Shown here piece by piece: positions 36,734 to 45,962 of a stretch of DNA of 64,000 nt; the stretch's first letter is position 1, and every line of letters starts with the position of its first letter. Source of the stretch: Flavobacterium cyclinae. Lineage in GTDB: Bacteria; Bacteroidota; Bacteroidia; Flavobacteriales; Flavobacteriaceae. Both the position numbers and the translations under genes were made by a program. Below the pieces are notes generated by a model, which worked only from the letters and a program-made list of their open reading frames with translations, searched no databases and was not told where the DNA came from. The DNA lies in contig NZ_CP089095.1 of NCBI RefSeq assembly GCF_021172145.1, forward strand, positions 1,984,001 through 2,048,000. The letters run 5' to 3'.

Positions 36734-38755
36734 TAAACCGTTATATTTTCTAACAAACCATTCTGTTGCTAGCGCAATAACAGCAATTATTAGAAGCCAA
36801 ACCCAATCAATTAGTGGTGATTTCTTTATGGTTTCTTTTTGGGTTGGAATGTAGTTATTGTTAGCAATCAAATTTTGAATCAATTTCTCCATTTGATTTG
36901 GATAATAAACCATTCCGTTTGTATTAGCAGCCAATTGTTCTAATCGGTTTTTATCTGGATTTACGAATTGTTTTTCGATTTCAAAATCCAATACTTCAAA
37001 TGCACCAGAAAAACTTGAGTTGGATAATTTTTCAGTTACTTTAAAAGAATAAGTTCCTGCTTCTAAACCATCTAAATTTACTTTATATGAATTGTTTGAT
37101 TTCAATAAATCATAATTCTTAGATGCTTTGGTTTTCGAATTTACTATTTGTATTGTGAGTTGGGCTTTCTCATCAAACTCATAGTTTTTATTAAAATATT
37201 CGGCAGTTATTTCTATGCTTTCACCAGCGTTATAAAAACTTTCGTACGTAACATTCAAATTCTTTTTTGAAGAATTCGAAACCAAAAACTGCATAATTTT
37301 ATCAGAAAATAAATCAAATTCTTCAAAAGATTTTTTAGACAAATGATTTTCTAATCGCCATTTCCAAATATTTTCGCCAAACAAATAAGCACTTCTTTTA
37401 CTACCATTTTCTGTAAATGTCAGTAAAGGATTTTGAAGTTGCACATTTCTAATTCTAGCAGAAAGTAAGGTATTAACTTTAGCTTTTACCGCAATAGTTC
37501 CAAAATTATTTTCTAAAGGTGGAAAATTCTCAAAATTAATATTTGATTGTGAAAACAAATTAAAACCCGATTCATAAGTAGCCAAATAATCTTCTTTTTG
37601 ATTGGCTAATTTGAACCAGAATTCATCTTGTTTTTGATTAAGAAAATTAAAATCCGTAGCAGTTCCAGTAATCAAAAATGTATTGACTTGAGCTACTTTA
37701 TTTTGATCAAATATTGGTTTAAAAGAAGCATTAGGTTGATACAAAATTAAAACATTATAATTTTGCAAAGATTTTACTTCATTAGGCTTAAGAATGGTTA
37801 CTTTACGCTGTTGATTTTGTTCAATACTTCGTTTTAATGCACCTAAATCAGGGTGATTGATTGCTGAAATTAAAGCAATCTCACTTCGTTGGTCTATTAC
37901 TTCAACAGCAAAATTCTTAGTATTGTTAACAGTATTTCGTTCCTTAATATTAGAAGAAATTATGGCTTTGTATTTAGCAATCCCAACTTTATCAGCATTT
38001 AATAAAACTGTAACTGCTTGTGCTTTTTTGTCTTTTGAAAAAGCAATAGTTTGCTTGTGAACTGTTTGGTTTCCTGATTGAATGGAAAAATTAGTTGTAA
38101 TACTTTCATTTCCATTGTATTGTAAAAATACTTCAACTGGAAATTTATTTTTTAAAAAAGCGTATTTGTTAACGTTGATTTGGTTAATTTTTATATCCAA
38201 AATTGTTGTAGTATCCCCAAGAACTATAGGATAAACACTTGCATTTTCTTGAAAACCAAAAACATAATCATTTCCCATGGTTTGATTTCCATCAGTAAAT
38301 AAAACTATTGGATAATTGGTATTTCGATACAATTGTTTTACATTTTTTGCAACGCCATCAATATGCGATTGATTTCCTTTGAAATCTAATTTTTCTAGTG
38401 ATTGAAATTCTTCAGCAAACGAAAATAATTGTACATCATATTTTTCAGTAATCGCTTTATTTTCAGAAATAGCACGATATAAAGACGAGGCTTCTTTAGT
38501 GGCTTTTAATTCAGAAATTGATTTAGAATTATCTACTACTATAGGTAACGGAGTTTTCTTAATTTCTATTATTTTTCGACTGATAATTGGATTAATCAGC
38601 AATAAAAAAACAGAAAGCAAACTTATGAAACGTAAAAAAGCCAAAAACCAATACCATTTCGATTGATTTTTGACTTTGTATAAATATTGATAAAACGACA
38701 ATCCAGCAGCAATAATTACTGACAATAATAGAAGTAAAACTGTGCTTGTTGTCAT
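36728..38755 (-). CDS. BatA-like VWA-fold membrane protein
   Basis: 675 residues. Two N-terminal membrane helices (about 5-25 and 37-60), then a VWA-like domain with VDNSKS (MIDAS DxSxS) near residue 74 and FTDGNQT near 153. A large beta-rich extracytoplasmic region follows, and a final helix near 650-668. This is the layout of the big hypothetical membrane proteins related to Bacteroidetes aerotolerance (Bat) proteins. It is separated from fabG by 14 bases and so likely cotranscribed. No bat or moxR genes are nearby, so the function is open. Confidence 0.75.
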   Translation of the reverse strand: MTTSTVLLLLLSVIIAAGLSFYQYLYKVKNQSKWYWFLAFLRFISLLSVFLLLINPIISRKIIEIKKTPLPIVVDNSKSISELKATKEASSLYRAISENKAITEKYDVQLFSFAEEFQSLEKLDFKGNQSHIDGVAKNVKQLYRNTNYPIVLFTDGNQTMGNDYVFGFQENASVYPIVLGDTTTILDIKINQINVNKYAFLKNKFPVEVFLQYNGNESITTNFSIQSGNQTVHKQTIAFSKDKKAQAVTVLLNADKVGIAKYKAIISSNIKERNTVNNTKNFAVEVIDQRSEIALISAINHPDLGALKRSIEQNQQRKVTILKPNEVKSLQNYNVLILYQPNASFKPIFDQNKVAQVNTFLITGTATDFNFLNQKQDEFWFKLANQKEDYLATYESGFNLFSQSNINFENFPPLENNFGTIAVKAKVNTLLSARIRNVQLQNPLLTFTENGSKRSAYLFGENIWKWRLENHLSKKSFEEFDLFSDKIMQFLVSNSSKKNLNVTYESFYNAGESIEITAEYFNKNYEFDEKAQLTIQIVNSKTKASKNYDLLKSNNSYKVNLDGLEAGTYSFKVTEKLSNSSFSGAFEVLDFEIEKQFVNPDKNRLEQLAANTNGMVYYPNQMEKLIQNLIANNNYIPTQKETIKKSPLIDWVWLLIIAVIALATEWFVRKYNGLL

Positions 38756-38769
38756 TTATAGTTTAACTA

Positions 38770-39516
38770 TTACGTTAACATTCCACCGTCAACATTAATA
38801 ACTTGACCTGTAACATAGGCACTCATATCTGATGCTAAGAAAACACAAACGTTTGCAACATCTTCAGGAGTTCCACCGCGTTTTAAAGGAATAGCATCTC
38901 TCCAACCTTTTACTACGTCTTCGTTCAGTTTAGCCGTCATTTCAGTTTCAATAAATCCTGGTGCAATAGCATTACAACGAATATTTCTTGAGCCTAATTC
39001 TAAAGCAATTGATTTTGTAAATCCGTTCATACCTGCTTTAGAAGCAGCATAGTTAGCTTGACCAGCGTTTCCTTTTACTCCTACTACACTACTCATATTT
39101 ACGATAGAACCTTTACGGTTTTTCAACATAATTTTTTGCACTGCTTTTGTCATATTGAAAACCGATTTCAAGTTAATTTCGATAACTTTATCAAAATCTT
39201 CTTCAGACATTCTCATTAATAAGTTGTCTTTTGTAATTCCAGCATTATTAATTAATACATCGATAGTTCCAAACTCAGCAATTACATCATCTACTAATTT
39301 TTGAGCTTCATTAAAATCCGCAGCATTTGATTGATATCCTTTTGCTTTAATTCCTAAAGCATTTAATTCATTTTCTAACGCCATTGCAGATTCAACAGAT
39401 GAACTATATGTAAACGCAACATTAGCACCTTGCTCTGCAAAAACTTTTGCAATTCCGCTACCTATTCCTCGGCTTGCACCTGTAATAATGGCAACTTTTC
39501 CTTCTAATAATTTCAT
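38770..39516 (-). CDS. fabG: 3-oxoacyl-[acyl-carrier-protein] reductase
   Basis: NADPH-dependent reduction of beta-ketoacyl-ACP in fatty-acid elongation. 248-residue classical SDR. Cofactor loop TGASRGIG (12-19), NNAG, catalytic Ser in NMSSVVG, Tyr-x-x-x-Lys in ANYAASKAG, and C-terminal QVINVDGGM. High similarity to the FabG consensus makes this more than a generic SDR. It is the first gene of a two-gene transcript with the VWA protein. Confidence 0.94.
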   Translation of the reverse strand: MKLLEGKVAIITGASRGIGSGIAKVFAEQGANVAFTYSSSVESAMALENELNALGIKAKGYQSNAADFNEAQKLVDDVIAEFGTIDVLINNAGITKDNLLMRMSEEDFDKVIEINLKSVFNMTKAVQKIMLKNRKGSIVNMSSVVGVKGNAGQANYAASKAGMNGFTKSIALELGSRNIRCNAIAPGFIETEMTAKLNEDVVKGWRDAIPLKRGGTPEDVANVCVFLASDMSAYVTGQVINVDGGMLT

Positions 39517-39553
39517 GGTAAATATTGGTATTAGTTTGTTTTCAATTAATGCT

Positions 39554-39561
39554 CAAATATA
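39554..39561 (-). promoter_or_regulatory. -7 box for fabG
   Basis: On the minus strand this reads TATATTTG, a full match to TAnnTTTG, 37 bases upstream of the fabG ATG. Confidence 0.5.
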
Positions 39562-39653
39562 GGAATATTTTAAAGTATAAAAAAAATTACAAATTCAATT
39601 AAACCTTTTTTATAAATCGTAGTCTTATTAAAATAATCTTAAAACAAACTATT

Positions 39654-40835
39654 ATGAGAAACCAAATTTTTCTTAGTCTCTTTGCGATATGTGGATTGAC
39701 TTCTTGTAGCAATAGTTCTGATAATTACGAAGAAATTCCGCAATATCCTTTTGTTGAAGCTGAATTTGGTTCTACAATTGATTTAAACAACTTAGCTAAC
39801 TATGCAAATCAAACTGTGCCTTCCTACATTACTAAAGATAATTCACAAGGAAATGCAATAACCGATGCTGGTGCTACTTTAGGTCGTGTACTTTTTTACG
39901 ATAAAAATCTATCTTCAAACAACACCATTTCATGTGCTAGCTGTCATAAGCAAGAATTTGCATTTAGTGATACCGATGTTGCTAGTACTGGAGTAAATGG
40001 AACAACCGGAAGACATTCTATGCGCTTGATAAATGTGAAATTTGCTACAGAAACTAAGTTTTTTTGGAATGAACGTGCTATAAACCTTGAAACTCAAACT
40101 ACCATGCCTATTAAAGATCATGGAGAAATGGGATTTAGTGGAGAAAATGGCGATATGTCATTCGATGATTTAATCACCCGATTAAATGGAATTGGATATT
40201 ATAAGGAACTATTTAAATTTGTTTATGGTACAGAAGAAATTACAGAAGCAAAAATACAAAGTGCACTAGCCCAATTTATAAGAAGTATTCAATCATTTGA
40301 TTCAAAATATGATACTGGAAGAGCCTTAGCTGCAAATGACGGACAACCTTTTTCTAATTTCACTGCTCAAGAAAATATGGGTAAAAACTTGTTTTTAACT
40401 CCACCTACTTTCAATTCTAATTCTGTAAGAACTTCAGGTGGATTAGGATGTGGCGGTTGTCATAGAGCGCCAGAGTTTGATATTGATCCTAATTCTTTGA
40501 GCAATGGTTTTGGTGGTTCAATTAATGGCGGACCAGATCTTACTAATACAAAAGCACCTACTTTACGAAATTTAATTCAAACAAATGAAACATTAAACGG
40601 ACCTATGATGCATACTGGTATTATTACTAGTTTACAAGCTGCTATTGGTCATTATGGAAATCTTACTACTGCAGCTCAAAACAATTCTAATCTTGATCCA
40701 AGACTTAAACCAAACGGCATAGGACAACAATTAAATTTAAATGCTACTGAAATGGATGCTGTAATTGCGTTTTTAAAAACATTATCGGGTACAGATGTTT
40801 ATACGAATCAAAAATGGTCAAATCCATTCAATTAA
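39654..40835 (+). CDS. Di-haem cytochrome c peroxidase (MauG/CcpA family), lipoprotein
   Basis: 393 residues. Lipoprotein signal (GLTSC, Cys18). Two haem c sites: CASCH (94-98) and CGGCH (second half). It has the typical LGRVLFYDKNLSSNNTISCASCH start of bacterial di-haem peroxidases, and MMHTGIITSLQAAIGHYG near the C-terminus. It reduces hydrogen peroxide to water with electrons from a periplasmic carrier. A parasitic or c-type oxidase link is not visible here. Confidence 0.92.
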   Translation: MRNQIFLSLFAICGLTSCSNSSDNYEEIPQYPFVEAEFGSTIDLNNLANYANQTVPSYITKDNSQGNAITDAGATLGRVLFYDKNLSSNNTISCASCHKQEFAFSDTDVASTGVNGTTGRHSMRLINVKFATETKFFWNERAINLETQTTMPIKDHGEMGFSGENGDMSFDDLITRLNGIGYYKELFKFVYGTEEITEAKIQSALAQFIRSIQSFDSKYDTGRALAANDGQPFSNFTAQENMGKNLFLTPPTFNSNSVRTSGGLGCGGCHRAPEFDIDPNSLSNGFGGSINGGPDLTNTKAPTLRNLIQTNETLNGPMMHTGIITSLQAAIGHYGNLTTAAQNNSNLDPRLKPNGIGQQLNLNATEMDAVIAFLKTLSGTDVYTNQKWSNPFN

Positions 40836-40855
40836 ATTTTGTTCTATAAAATTGT

Positions 40856-40863
40856 TACATTTG
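40856..40863 (+). promoter_or_regulatory. -7 box for the 40881 gene
   Basis: TACATTTG (TAnnTTTG) lies 17 bases upstream of the ATG at 40881. Its place inside the in-frame extension to TTG 40839 argues for the later start. Confidence 0.5.
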
Positions 40864-40880
40864 TTAAAAACATATATAAC

Positions 40881-41354
40881 ATGATAAAATTTTATATAAC
40901 ATTATTACTATTCAGTAGTGTAACATTTGCTCAAGAACATCATTTTAAAGCAGAAAGAAAAGAGGTTACTTGGAAAGCTGAATTCCAAACAAATGAAGTT
41001 GATATTTTAAATAAGATTGACAAAAATCATACTAAAATATTTACTAATAAAACAGATAATACTGGTAAAGGAGTTAATTTAAATTGTGACTGTAAGGAAG
41101 GTAGTTGGTATTTTGAACAATCATTTGATTTAAATTTTATTGTAGAATTTTCTGAAGGAAAATATAGTGTAATTGTTTTTGATATTATTTTTGATGGTGA
41201 AGGCGAAAGCAACAGCAATAATAGACTAGAAAATTATGTGTTGAAATTAGGACAAAGTAATTTTCACACCACGAAAAAAAACTTGATAAATTTAAATTGT
41301 TTAGAAAAGTATTTTATTAAACTATTTCAAATAGAAGGAGCAAAAATCATATAA
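40881..41354 (+). CDS. Secreted protein of unknown function
   Basis: 157 residues from the ATG at 40881 with a clear signal peptide (MIKFYITLLLFSSVTFAQ). The mature part is rich in Lys, Asn and Asp with a predicted mixed alpha/beta pattern. It has three cysteines: a CDC pair near residue 70 and one more near the C-terminus. I do not recognise the family. It sits alone between the peroxidase and the ribosomal cluster and ends in a strong terminator. Confidence 0.75.
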   Translation: MIKFYITLLLFSSVTFAQEHHFKAERKEVTWKAEFQTNEVDILNKIDKNHTKIFTNKTDNTGKGVNLNCDCKEGSWYFEQSFDLNFIVEFSEGKYSVIVFDIIFDGEGESNSNNRLENYVLKLGQSNFHTTKKNLINLNCLEKYFIKLFQIEGAKII

Positions 41355-41356
41355 AA

Positions 41357-41387
41357 AAAATATCCCACAAATGTGGGATATTTTTTT
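41357..41387. terminator. Bidirectional terminator before rplI
   Basis: AAATATCCCACA - AA - TGTGGGATATTT between A and T runs. Shared by the secreted-protein gene and the rpsF-rpsR-rplI cluster. Confidence 0.9.
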
Positions 41388-41403
41388 ATTATAATTCAAA
41401 ACA

Positions 41404-41847
41404 TTATGCTTTCTCACCTACAATTTCGTATGGTAATTCAACGATAACATCTCTATGTAATCTTACGCTTGCAGTATATTTACCTACACGTTTTACTACA
41501 CCACTAGTAATGAATTTTTTCTCAATTGAATGTCCGTTAGCTTCTAATGCTTCAACGATGTTAGCACTAGTAACTGAACCAAACAATTTATCACCACCTG
41601 CTTTAGCAGTAATTTTAATTTCTAAAGCTTTTAAAGCTTCAGCTAAAGATTTTGCATCAGCAACTAATTTAGCTTCTTTGTGAGCTTTTTGCTTTAAGTT
41701 TTCAGCTAATACTTTTTTAGCTGATGGAGTTGCTAAAATAGCAAAACCTTGAGGAATTAAATAATTACGACCATAACCGTTTTTAACTGTTACTACGTCA
41801 TCTTTAAATCCTAAATTTTGAACGTCTTGTTTTAAGATAAGTTCCAT
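41404..41847 (-). CDS. rplI: Ribosomal protein bL9
   Basis: 147-residue large-subunit protein. The N-terminal domain is highly conserved (MELILKQDVQNLGFKDDVVTVKNGYGRNYLIP, in parts), followed by a long helix and a C-terminal domain. It is the last gene of rpsF-rpsR-rplI. The 67-base gap from rpsR includes AAAAGGA 8-14 bases before the ATG, one of the few Shine-Dalgarno-like sites here. Confidence 0.96.
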   Translation of the reverse strand: MELILKQDVQNLGFKDDVVTVKNGYGRNYLIPQGFAILATPSAKKVLAENLKQKAHKEAKLVADAKSLAEALKALEIKITAKAGGDKLFGSVTSANIVEALEANGHSIEKKFITSGVVKRVGKYTASVRLHRDVIVELPYEIVGEKA

Positions 41848-41914
41848 GTTGTTGTCCTTTTAAATTTTAGAAGTTAGCTCACCAACGGCGAAGCAACAAC
41901 TATATTGTTAATTA

Positions 41915-42211
41915 TTATTTTAATAAATCGGCCACGTATGGCATTAAAGCTAAGTGACGTGCTCTTTTAACAGCTACAGAAACTTTTCTTTGGTATTTTA
42001 ATGAAGTACCTGTTAAACGTCTTGGTAAAATTTTACCTTGCTCGTTAACAAATTTTAATAAAAAGTCTGCGTCTTTATAATCGATATATTTAATACCTGA
42101 TTTTTTGAAACGACAGTATTTTTTAGTTTTGTTTGTATCTATGTTTAAAGGCGTAAGATATCTGATATCTCCGTCTTTTTTCCCTTTTGCAGATTGCTCT
42201 AAAGTAGACAT
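41915..42211 (-). CDS. rpsR: Ribosomal protein bS18
   Basis: 98 residues, longer at the N-terminus than the E. coli protein, as is usual in Bacteroidetes. The core ([17 protein letters not shown]...[24 protein letters not shown]) is canonical. In the Flavobacterium johnsoniae ribosome, bS18 with bS6 and bS21 helps shield the anti-Shine-Dalgarno tail of 16S rRNA, which fits the lack of SD sites in this window. It begins 2 bases after rpsF. Confidence 0.96.
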   Translation of the reverse strand: MSTLEQSAKGKKDGDIRYLTPLNIDTNKTKKYCRFKKSGIKYIDYKDADFLLKFVNEQGKILPRRLTGTSLKYQRKVSVAVKRARHLALMPYVADLLK

Positions 42212-42213
42212 AA

Positions 42214-42555
42214 TTAGTTAGTTTTAGATTTTAATTTAGCTCTTCTTCTTTCAGCCCAAGCTACAGCGTGTTTATCTAAAGACACTGTTAAAAAACGCAT
42301 TACACGCTCGTCACGACGGAACTCAGTTTCAAATGCAGCAATAATGTTAGCTGGCGCTTTGAATTCAAATAAGTGATAAAATCCACTTTTCTTGTGTTGA
42401 ATTTCGTAAGCTAATTTTTTTAAGCCCCAATCTTCTTTTGATACCATCTCAGACCCTTTAGAAGTAAGAAAATCTTCAAACTTGCTTACTGTTTCCTTTA
42501 TCTGTTGTTCAGATAAAACGGGATTCAAGATGAAAACAGTTTCATAATGATTCAT
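42214..42555 (-). CDS. rpsF: Ribosomal protein bS6
   Basis: 113 residues: [19 protein letters not shown] start, the [22 protein letters not shown] core strand and a basic C-terminus. It forms a heterodimer with bS18 on the 30S platform. It heads the rpsF-rpsR-rplI transcript and has a consensus promoter. No ssb gene lies between rpsF and rpsR, unlike in E. coli and Firmicutes. Confidence 0.96.
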   Translation of the reverse strand: MNHYETVFILNPVLSEQQIKETVSKFEDFLTSKGSEMVSKEDWGLKKLAYEIQHKKSGFYHLFEFKAPANIIAAFETEFRRDERVMRFLTVSLDKHAVAWAERRRAKLKSKTN

Positions 42556-42587
42556 AATTTCTATATTTATTGTTATAAAATTGGGTG

Positions 42588-42617
42588 CAAAAATAATACT
42601 TTTTTTATATTTAACAA
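42588..42617 (-). promoter_or_regulatory. Promoter of the rpsF-rpsR-rplI cluster
   Basis: On the minus strand: TTG (42615-42617), a 19-base spacer, TATTTTTG (42588-42595), 32 bases upstream of the rpsF ATG. Confidence 0.75.
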
Positions 42618-42705
42618 TACAATTTATGTTATTTTTTTTATATCAAAAGTTGTTAAATATTAAAATAATTTACTATTTTTATCGGTATTAATAAAATATA
42701 AGCCC

Positions 42706-43401
42706 ATGAAGTTGAATTGTATAGTTGTAGATGATAGTTCGATTCAAAGAATGATAATCACAAAATTAGTTAACGAATCAACATTATTAAATTTAGTAGG
42801 TGATTTTGCTAATGCTTTTGAAGCAAAAAATTGTATTAACAATAATCCCATTGATCTTATCTTCTTAGATATTGAAATGCCATTAATTAATGGTTTTGAT
42901 CTTTTAGACGGACTTAAGAAAAAGCCTCAAATTATCTTTATTACGGCAAAATCGGATTATGCAATGAAAGCTTTTGATTATGAAGCTACTGATTTCCTTC
43001 AAAAACCAATTTCAAAAGAACGTTTCATTAAAGCTATAAAAAAAGCTAGTGAATTACATATTCTACGTAATGAAATTCATGAAGATGCTGGCGAGAGTAT
43101 CGTAATCAAAAGCAACTTAAAGAAACTTAAAATATTTGTTTCTAAAATTAAGTGGGTTGAAGCTTATGGTGATTATATCAAAATTGTTACCGATGATGAA
43201 AGTCATTTAGTATTGTCTACCATGAAAAATTTCGAAAAAGAACTTCCTTTAAATAAATTTATTAGAGTTCACAAATCGTATATTATTAACTTAGATCGTG
43301 TGGAGAAATTCAATAGTAAGTTTGCCGAAATTGGAAATACAAAAATACCATTGAGCAGAAATAAAAAAGAGGAGATTGTAAAAGCTATTGAAAAAGCTTA
43401 A
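42706..43401 (+). CDS. LytTR-family response regulator
   Basis: 231 residues. Receiver domain (about 1-120) with the acidic pair VVDDS (8-10), phospho-acceptor aspartate in FLDIEMP (near 54), ITAKSD and KP near the end. A LytTR DNA-binding domain follows (about 130-231: WVEAYGDYIKIVTDD...RVHKSYIINLDRVEKF). No histidine kinase is adjacent, so it is an orphan. The LytTR class usually controls surface, adhesion or virulence functions. Its stop codon interlocks with that of priA on the other strand. Confidence 0.92.
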   Translation: MKLNCIVVDDSSIQRMIITKLVNESTLLNLVGDFANAFEAKNCINNNPIDLIFLDIEMPLINGFDLLDGLKKKPQIIFITAKSDYAMKAFDYEATDFLQKPISKERFIKAIKKASELHILRNEIHEDAGESIVIKSNLKKLKIFVSKIKWVEAYGDYIKIVTDDESHLVLSTMKNFEKELPLNKFIRVHKSYIINLDRVEKFNSKFAEIGNTKIPLSRNKKEEIVKAIEKA

Positions 43402-45848
43402 TAAACATCAACATCTACTTTAACCTTAATAGATCGATATTGCGAAATTGCTTCAAAACTCATGAGTACTTTCGCAATATTTTTTTTGGTATTCCCTAAA
43501 TGTTTCTGAACCGGAATTTTAACCATTATTGTTCGAATATATTCATTACGAATTCTATTAATCGCTGGCTCTTCCGGACCCAAAACGGGCATATCTAAAT
43601 TTTGGGATAATACATTATACAACCACATTGAACCTTCTTTCAATTTATCAAAATCACGATGCTTTAAAGTTAATTTTATCAATCTAAAAAAAGGTGGATA
43701 TTTAAAATTCTGACGTTCGTAAATCTGCTCTTTATACATTCCCATATAATCATTATTCAAAACCTGTTGAATGGTATTATGATATGTATTATACGTTTGA
43801 ATTACCACTTTCCCTTTTTTCTCTGAACGCCCTGCCCTACCCGAAACTTGCATCATCATCTGATATGCTCTTTCATAAGCTCTAAAATGAGGCTGATTCA
43901 ACAGATTATCGGCATTTAAAATTCCTACAAGCGTAACATTATCAAAATCCAACCCTTTGGCTAACATTTGTGTTCCAACTAATACATCAATTTCTCTATT
44001 TTTGAAGGAATCGATAATTTTTTCAAAGCCGAATTTTCCACGAGTAGTATCTTGATCCATTCTTCCAATGTTTTTCTCTGGAAAAAGGGTTTTCAATTCC
44101 ATTTCAATTTGTTCGGTTCCGAAACCTTTAGTAGTTAAATCAACTGATTGACAACTATGACAATGAGTAGGATTTGCAATAGTATAACCACAATAATGAC
44201 AACGCAATTGATTTTTAAATTTATAATAAGTCAGACTTACATCGCAACTTGGACAATGCGGCACATGTCCACACGTCATACATTCTACATAAGGTGAAAA
44301 TCCTCTTCTGTTTTGAAACAATATCACTTGTTCACCTTTCGATAACGTTTCCGTAATTTCCTCCAATAATTCATCGGAAAAATGCCCCGACATTTTTTTT
44401 CTGAAATATTTATCTTTTAAATCAACCAACTGAATTTCAGGCAACACTACATTTCCGTAACGCACTTTTAATTCAGTTAAACCATACTTTTTAGTTTGTA
44501 CATTATAAAAGGTTTCCAAAGATGGAGTCGCACTTCCTAAAACCACTTTTGCGCCATGTTGCTTGGCTAAAACTATAGCGGCATCACGTGCATGATATCG
44601 TGGTGCAGGATCTTGTTGCTTGAAGGTTTGTTCATGTTCTTCATCTACAATTATACATCCTAAATTAGAAAACGGAAGAAACAAAGCGCTGCGAACCCCA
44701 ATAACCACTTTTGCTTTAGGAGAATTTTCTAAAACTTGATTCCAAACTTCTATCCGTTCGTTATTAGTATATTTCGAATGAAAAACAGCAACTTCATTTC
44801 CAAAATAAGCCGTTAATCGCTGAACTAATTGTGTGGTTAATGCAATTTCGGGCAACAGAAATAACACTTGTTTTCCATCTTTTATATATTCTTCTAAAAG
44901 TTTAATATAAATTTCCGTTTTACCCGAAGCTGTAACACCATGTAATAAATTTACATCATAACTTTTTAAATTTTCTCGAATACTTTCAAAAGCAGATAAT
45001 TGTGCTTCACTTAATGAAAAATGACTATTCTCTTCTTTATTAAATGCAACTCTATCTTGCGCAATATAATACTCTTCAAAAATGGTTTTATCTACCAAAG
45101 ATTTTACAATAGCCGATGAACTTCCGGATGTTTCAATTAGTTTTTTTACAGAAATTGGTGTTTTTTCTCGAGCTTGTAATTGAAAATAATGCAAAACTAA
45201 TTCGCGTTGTTTTTTTGCCTTTGACAACACTTCTAACAATTCTGCCAATCTTTCTTGTTGCAGAAATTCGTCTTGTAATCTAATGTATCGAACTAGTTTT
45301 GGTTTATATTGCTCTGATATTTCTTCTTGTAAAACCAAAGCGCCTTTTGCTAATAATCGATTAATTATTGGAAAAACCGTTTTTTTTCCTAAAATCTTAA
45401 TTACTTCTTGAACAGTTATTGAAGTTTGACTTTTAAGAGCTTCTAAAATTAGATATTCATCATCTTTTAATTCATTAGTGTCAATTTCAGAATTGTCTTT
45501 AGCTGAAATAATAGTTTCGCTCTCCAAAATATACCCTGCAGGTAAAGCACTACGAAAAACTTCACCTAACGAACACATATAATAGGACGCTATCCATTTC
45601 CAATGTTCAATTTGATGATAATTAACAACTGGTTTTTCGTCTAAAATTTGATGAATCTCTTTTGCTTCGTATAATTGGGGAGGATTATTTGATTTATTTA
45701 AAACCAATGCTGTAAAAATCTTTGATTTACCAAATGGAACAGCTACTCGCATTCCAATTTGAATGTAGTGAAACTCGGCTTCAGAAACTTGATAAGTAAA
45801 GGTTTTTGATACCGCTAATGGTAAAACAACTTCAATAAAATACAGCAT
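43398..45848 (-). CDS. priA: Primosomal protein N' (replication restart helicase)
   Basis: 816 residues. Reloads the replicative helicase at stalled forks. An N-terminal 3'-end-binding region (PLAVSKTFTYQV) is followed by a winged-helix region. The superfamily 2 helicase core has GVTASGKTEIY (Walker A) and IIVDEEHE. An eight-cysteine zinc region follows (CMTCGHVPHCPSC...CHYCGY...CHSC), then the helicase C domain with QMLAKGLDFDNVTLVG. It carries a -7 box (45853-45860) and a 14-bp tandem repeat right upstream. Confidence 0.96.
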   Translation of the reverse strand: MLYFIEVVLPLAVSKTFTYQVSEAEFHYIQIGMRVAVPFGKSKIFTALVLNKSNNPPQLYEAKEIHQILDEKPVVNYHQIEHWKWIASYYMCSLGEVFRSALPAGYILESETIISAKDNSEIDTNELKDDEYLILEALKSQTSITVQEVIKILGKKTVFPIINRLLAKGALVLQEEISEQYKPKLVRYIRLQDEFLQQERLAELLEVLSKAKKQRELVLHYFQLQAREKTPISVKKLIETSGSSSAIVKSLVDKTIFEEYYIAQDRVAFNKEENSHFSLSEAQLSAFESIRENLKSYDVNLLHGVTASGKTEIYIKLLEEYIKDGKQVLFLLPEIALTTQLVQRLTAYFGNEVAVFHSKYTNNERIEVWNQVLENSPKAKVVIGVRSALFLPFSNLGCIIVDEEHEQTFKQQDPAPRYHARDAAIVLAKQHGAKVVLGSATPSLETFYNVQTKKYGLTELKVRYGNVVLPEIQLVDLKDKYFRKKMSGHFSDELLEEITETLSKGEQVILFQNRRGFSPYVECMTCGHVPHCPSCDVSLTYYKFKNQLRCHYCGYTIANPTHCHSCQSVDLTTKGFGTEQIEMELKTLFPEKNIGRMDQDTTRGKFGFEKIIDSFKNREIDVLVGTQMLAKGLDFDNVTLVGILNADNLLNQPHFRAYERAYQMMMQVSGRAGRSEKKGKVVIQTYNTYHNTIQQVLNNDYMGMYKEQIYERQNFKYPPFFRLIKLTLKHRDFDKLKEGSMWLYNVLSQNLDMPVLGPEEPAINRIRNEYIRTIMVKIPVQKHLGNTKKNIAKVLMSFEAISQYRSIKVKVDVDVY

Positions 45849-45852
45849 AGAA

Positions 45853-45860
45853 CAAATATA
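45853..45860 (-). promoter_or_regulatory. -7 box for priA
   Basis: On the minus strand this reads TATATTTG (TAnnTTTG), only 4 bases upstream of the priA ATG, so the message would be nearly leaderless. Confidence 0.4.
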
Positions 45861-45864
45861 GTTT

Positions 45865-45903
45865 GAAAAAAGAGAATAGAAAAAAGAGAATAGAAAAAAG
45901 ATA
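45865..45903. repeat. 14-bp tandem repeat upstream of priA
   Basis: Unit GAAAAAAGAGAATA, two full copies (45865-45878, 45879-45892) and a partial third. It lies exactly where the -33 element and spacer of the priA promoter would fall. Confidence 0.8.
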
Positions 45904-45913
45904 AATTCTTGAA

Positions 45914-45942
45914 TAAAAAAAGCGTCCTCATTGAGAACGCTT
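45914..45942 (-). terminator. Terminator after the chalcone-isomerase-like gene
   Basis: AAGCGT-C-CTC - ATT - GAG-A-ACGCTT, with an A run on its left side (T run on the minus strand), right after the stop at 45963. Confidence 0.82.
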
Positions 45943-45962
45943 GATTTTGTATTTCGTTAAGA

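Noticed and set aside
41848..41914. Possible ribosomal-protein leader structure between rpsR and rplI
   Set aside because: Only short, ambiguous pairings (GTTGTTGCTTCG region) are seen, with no strong stem, so it is not called.
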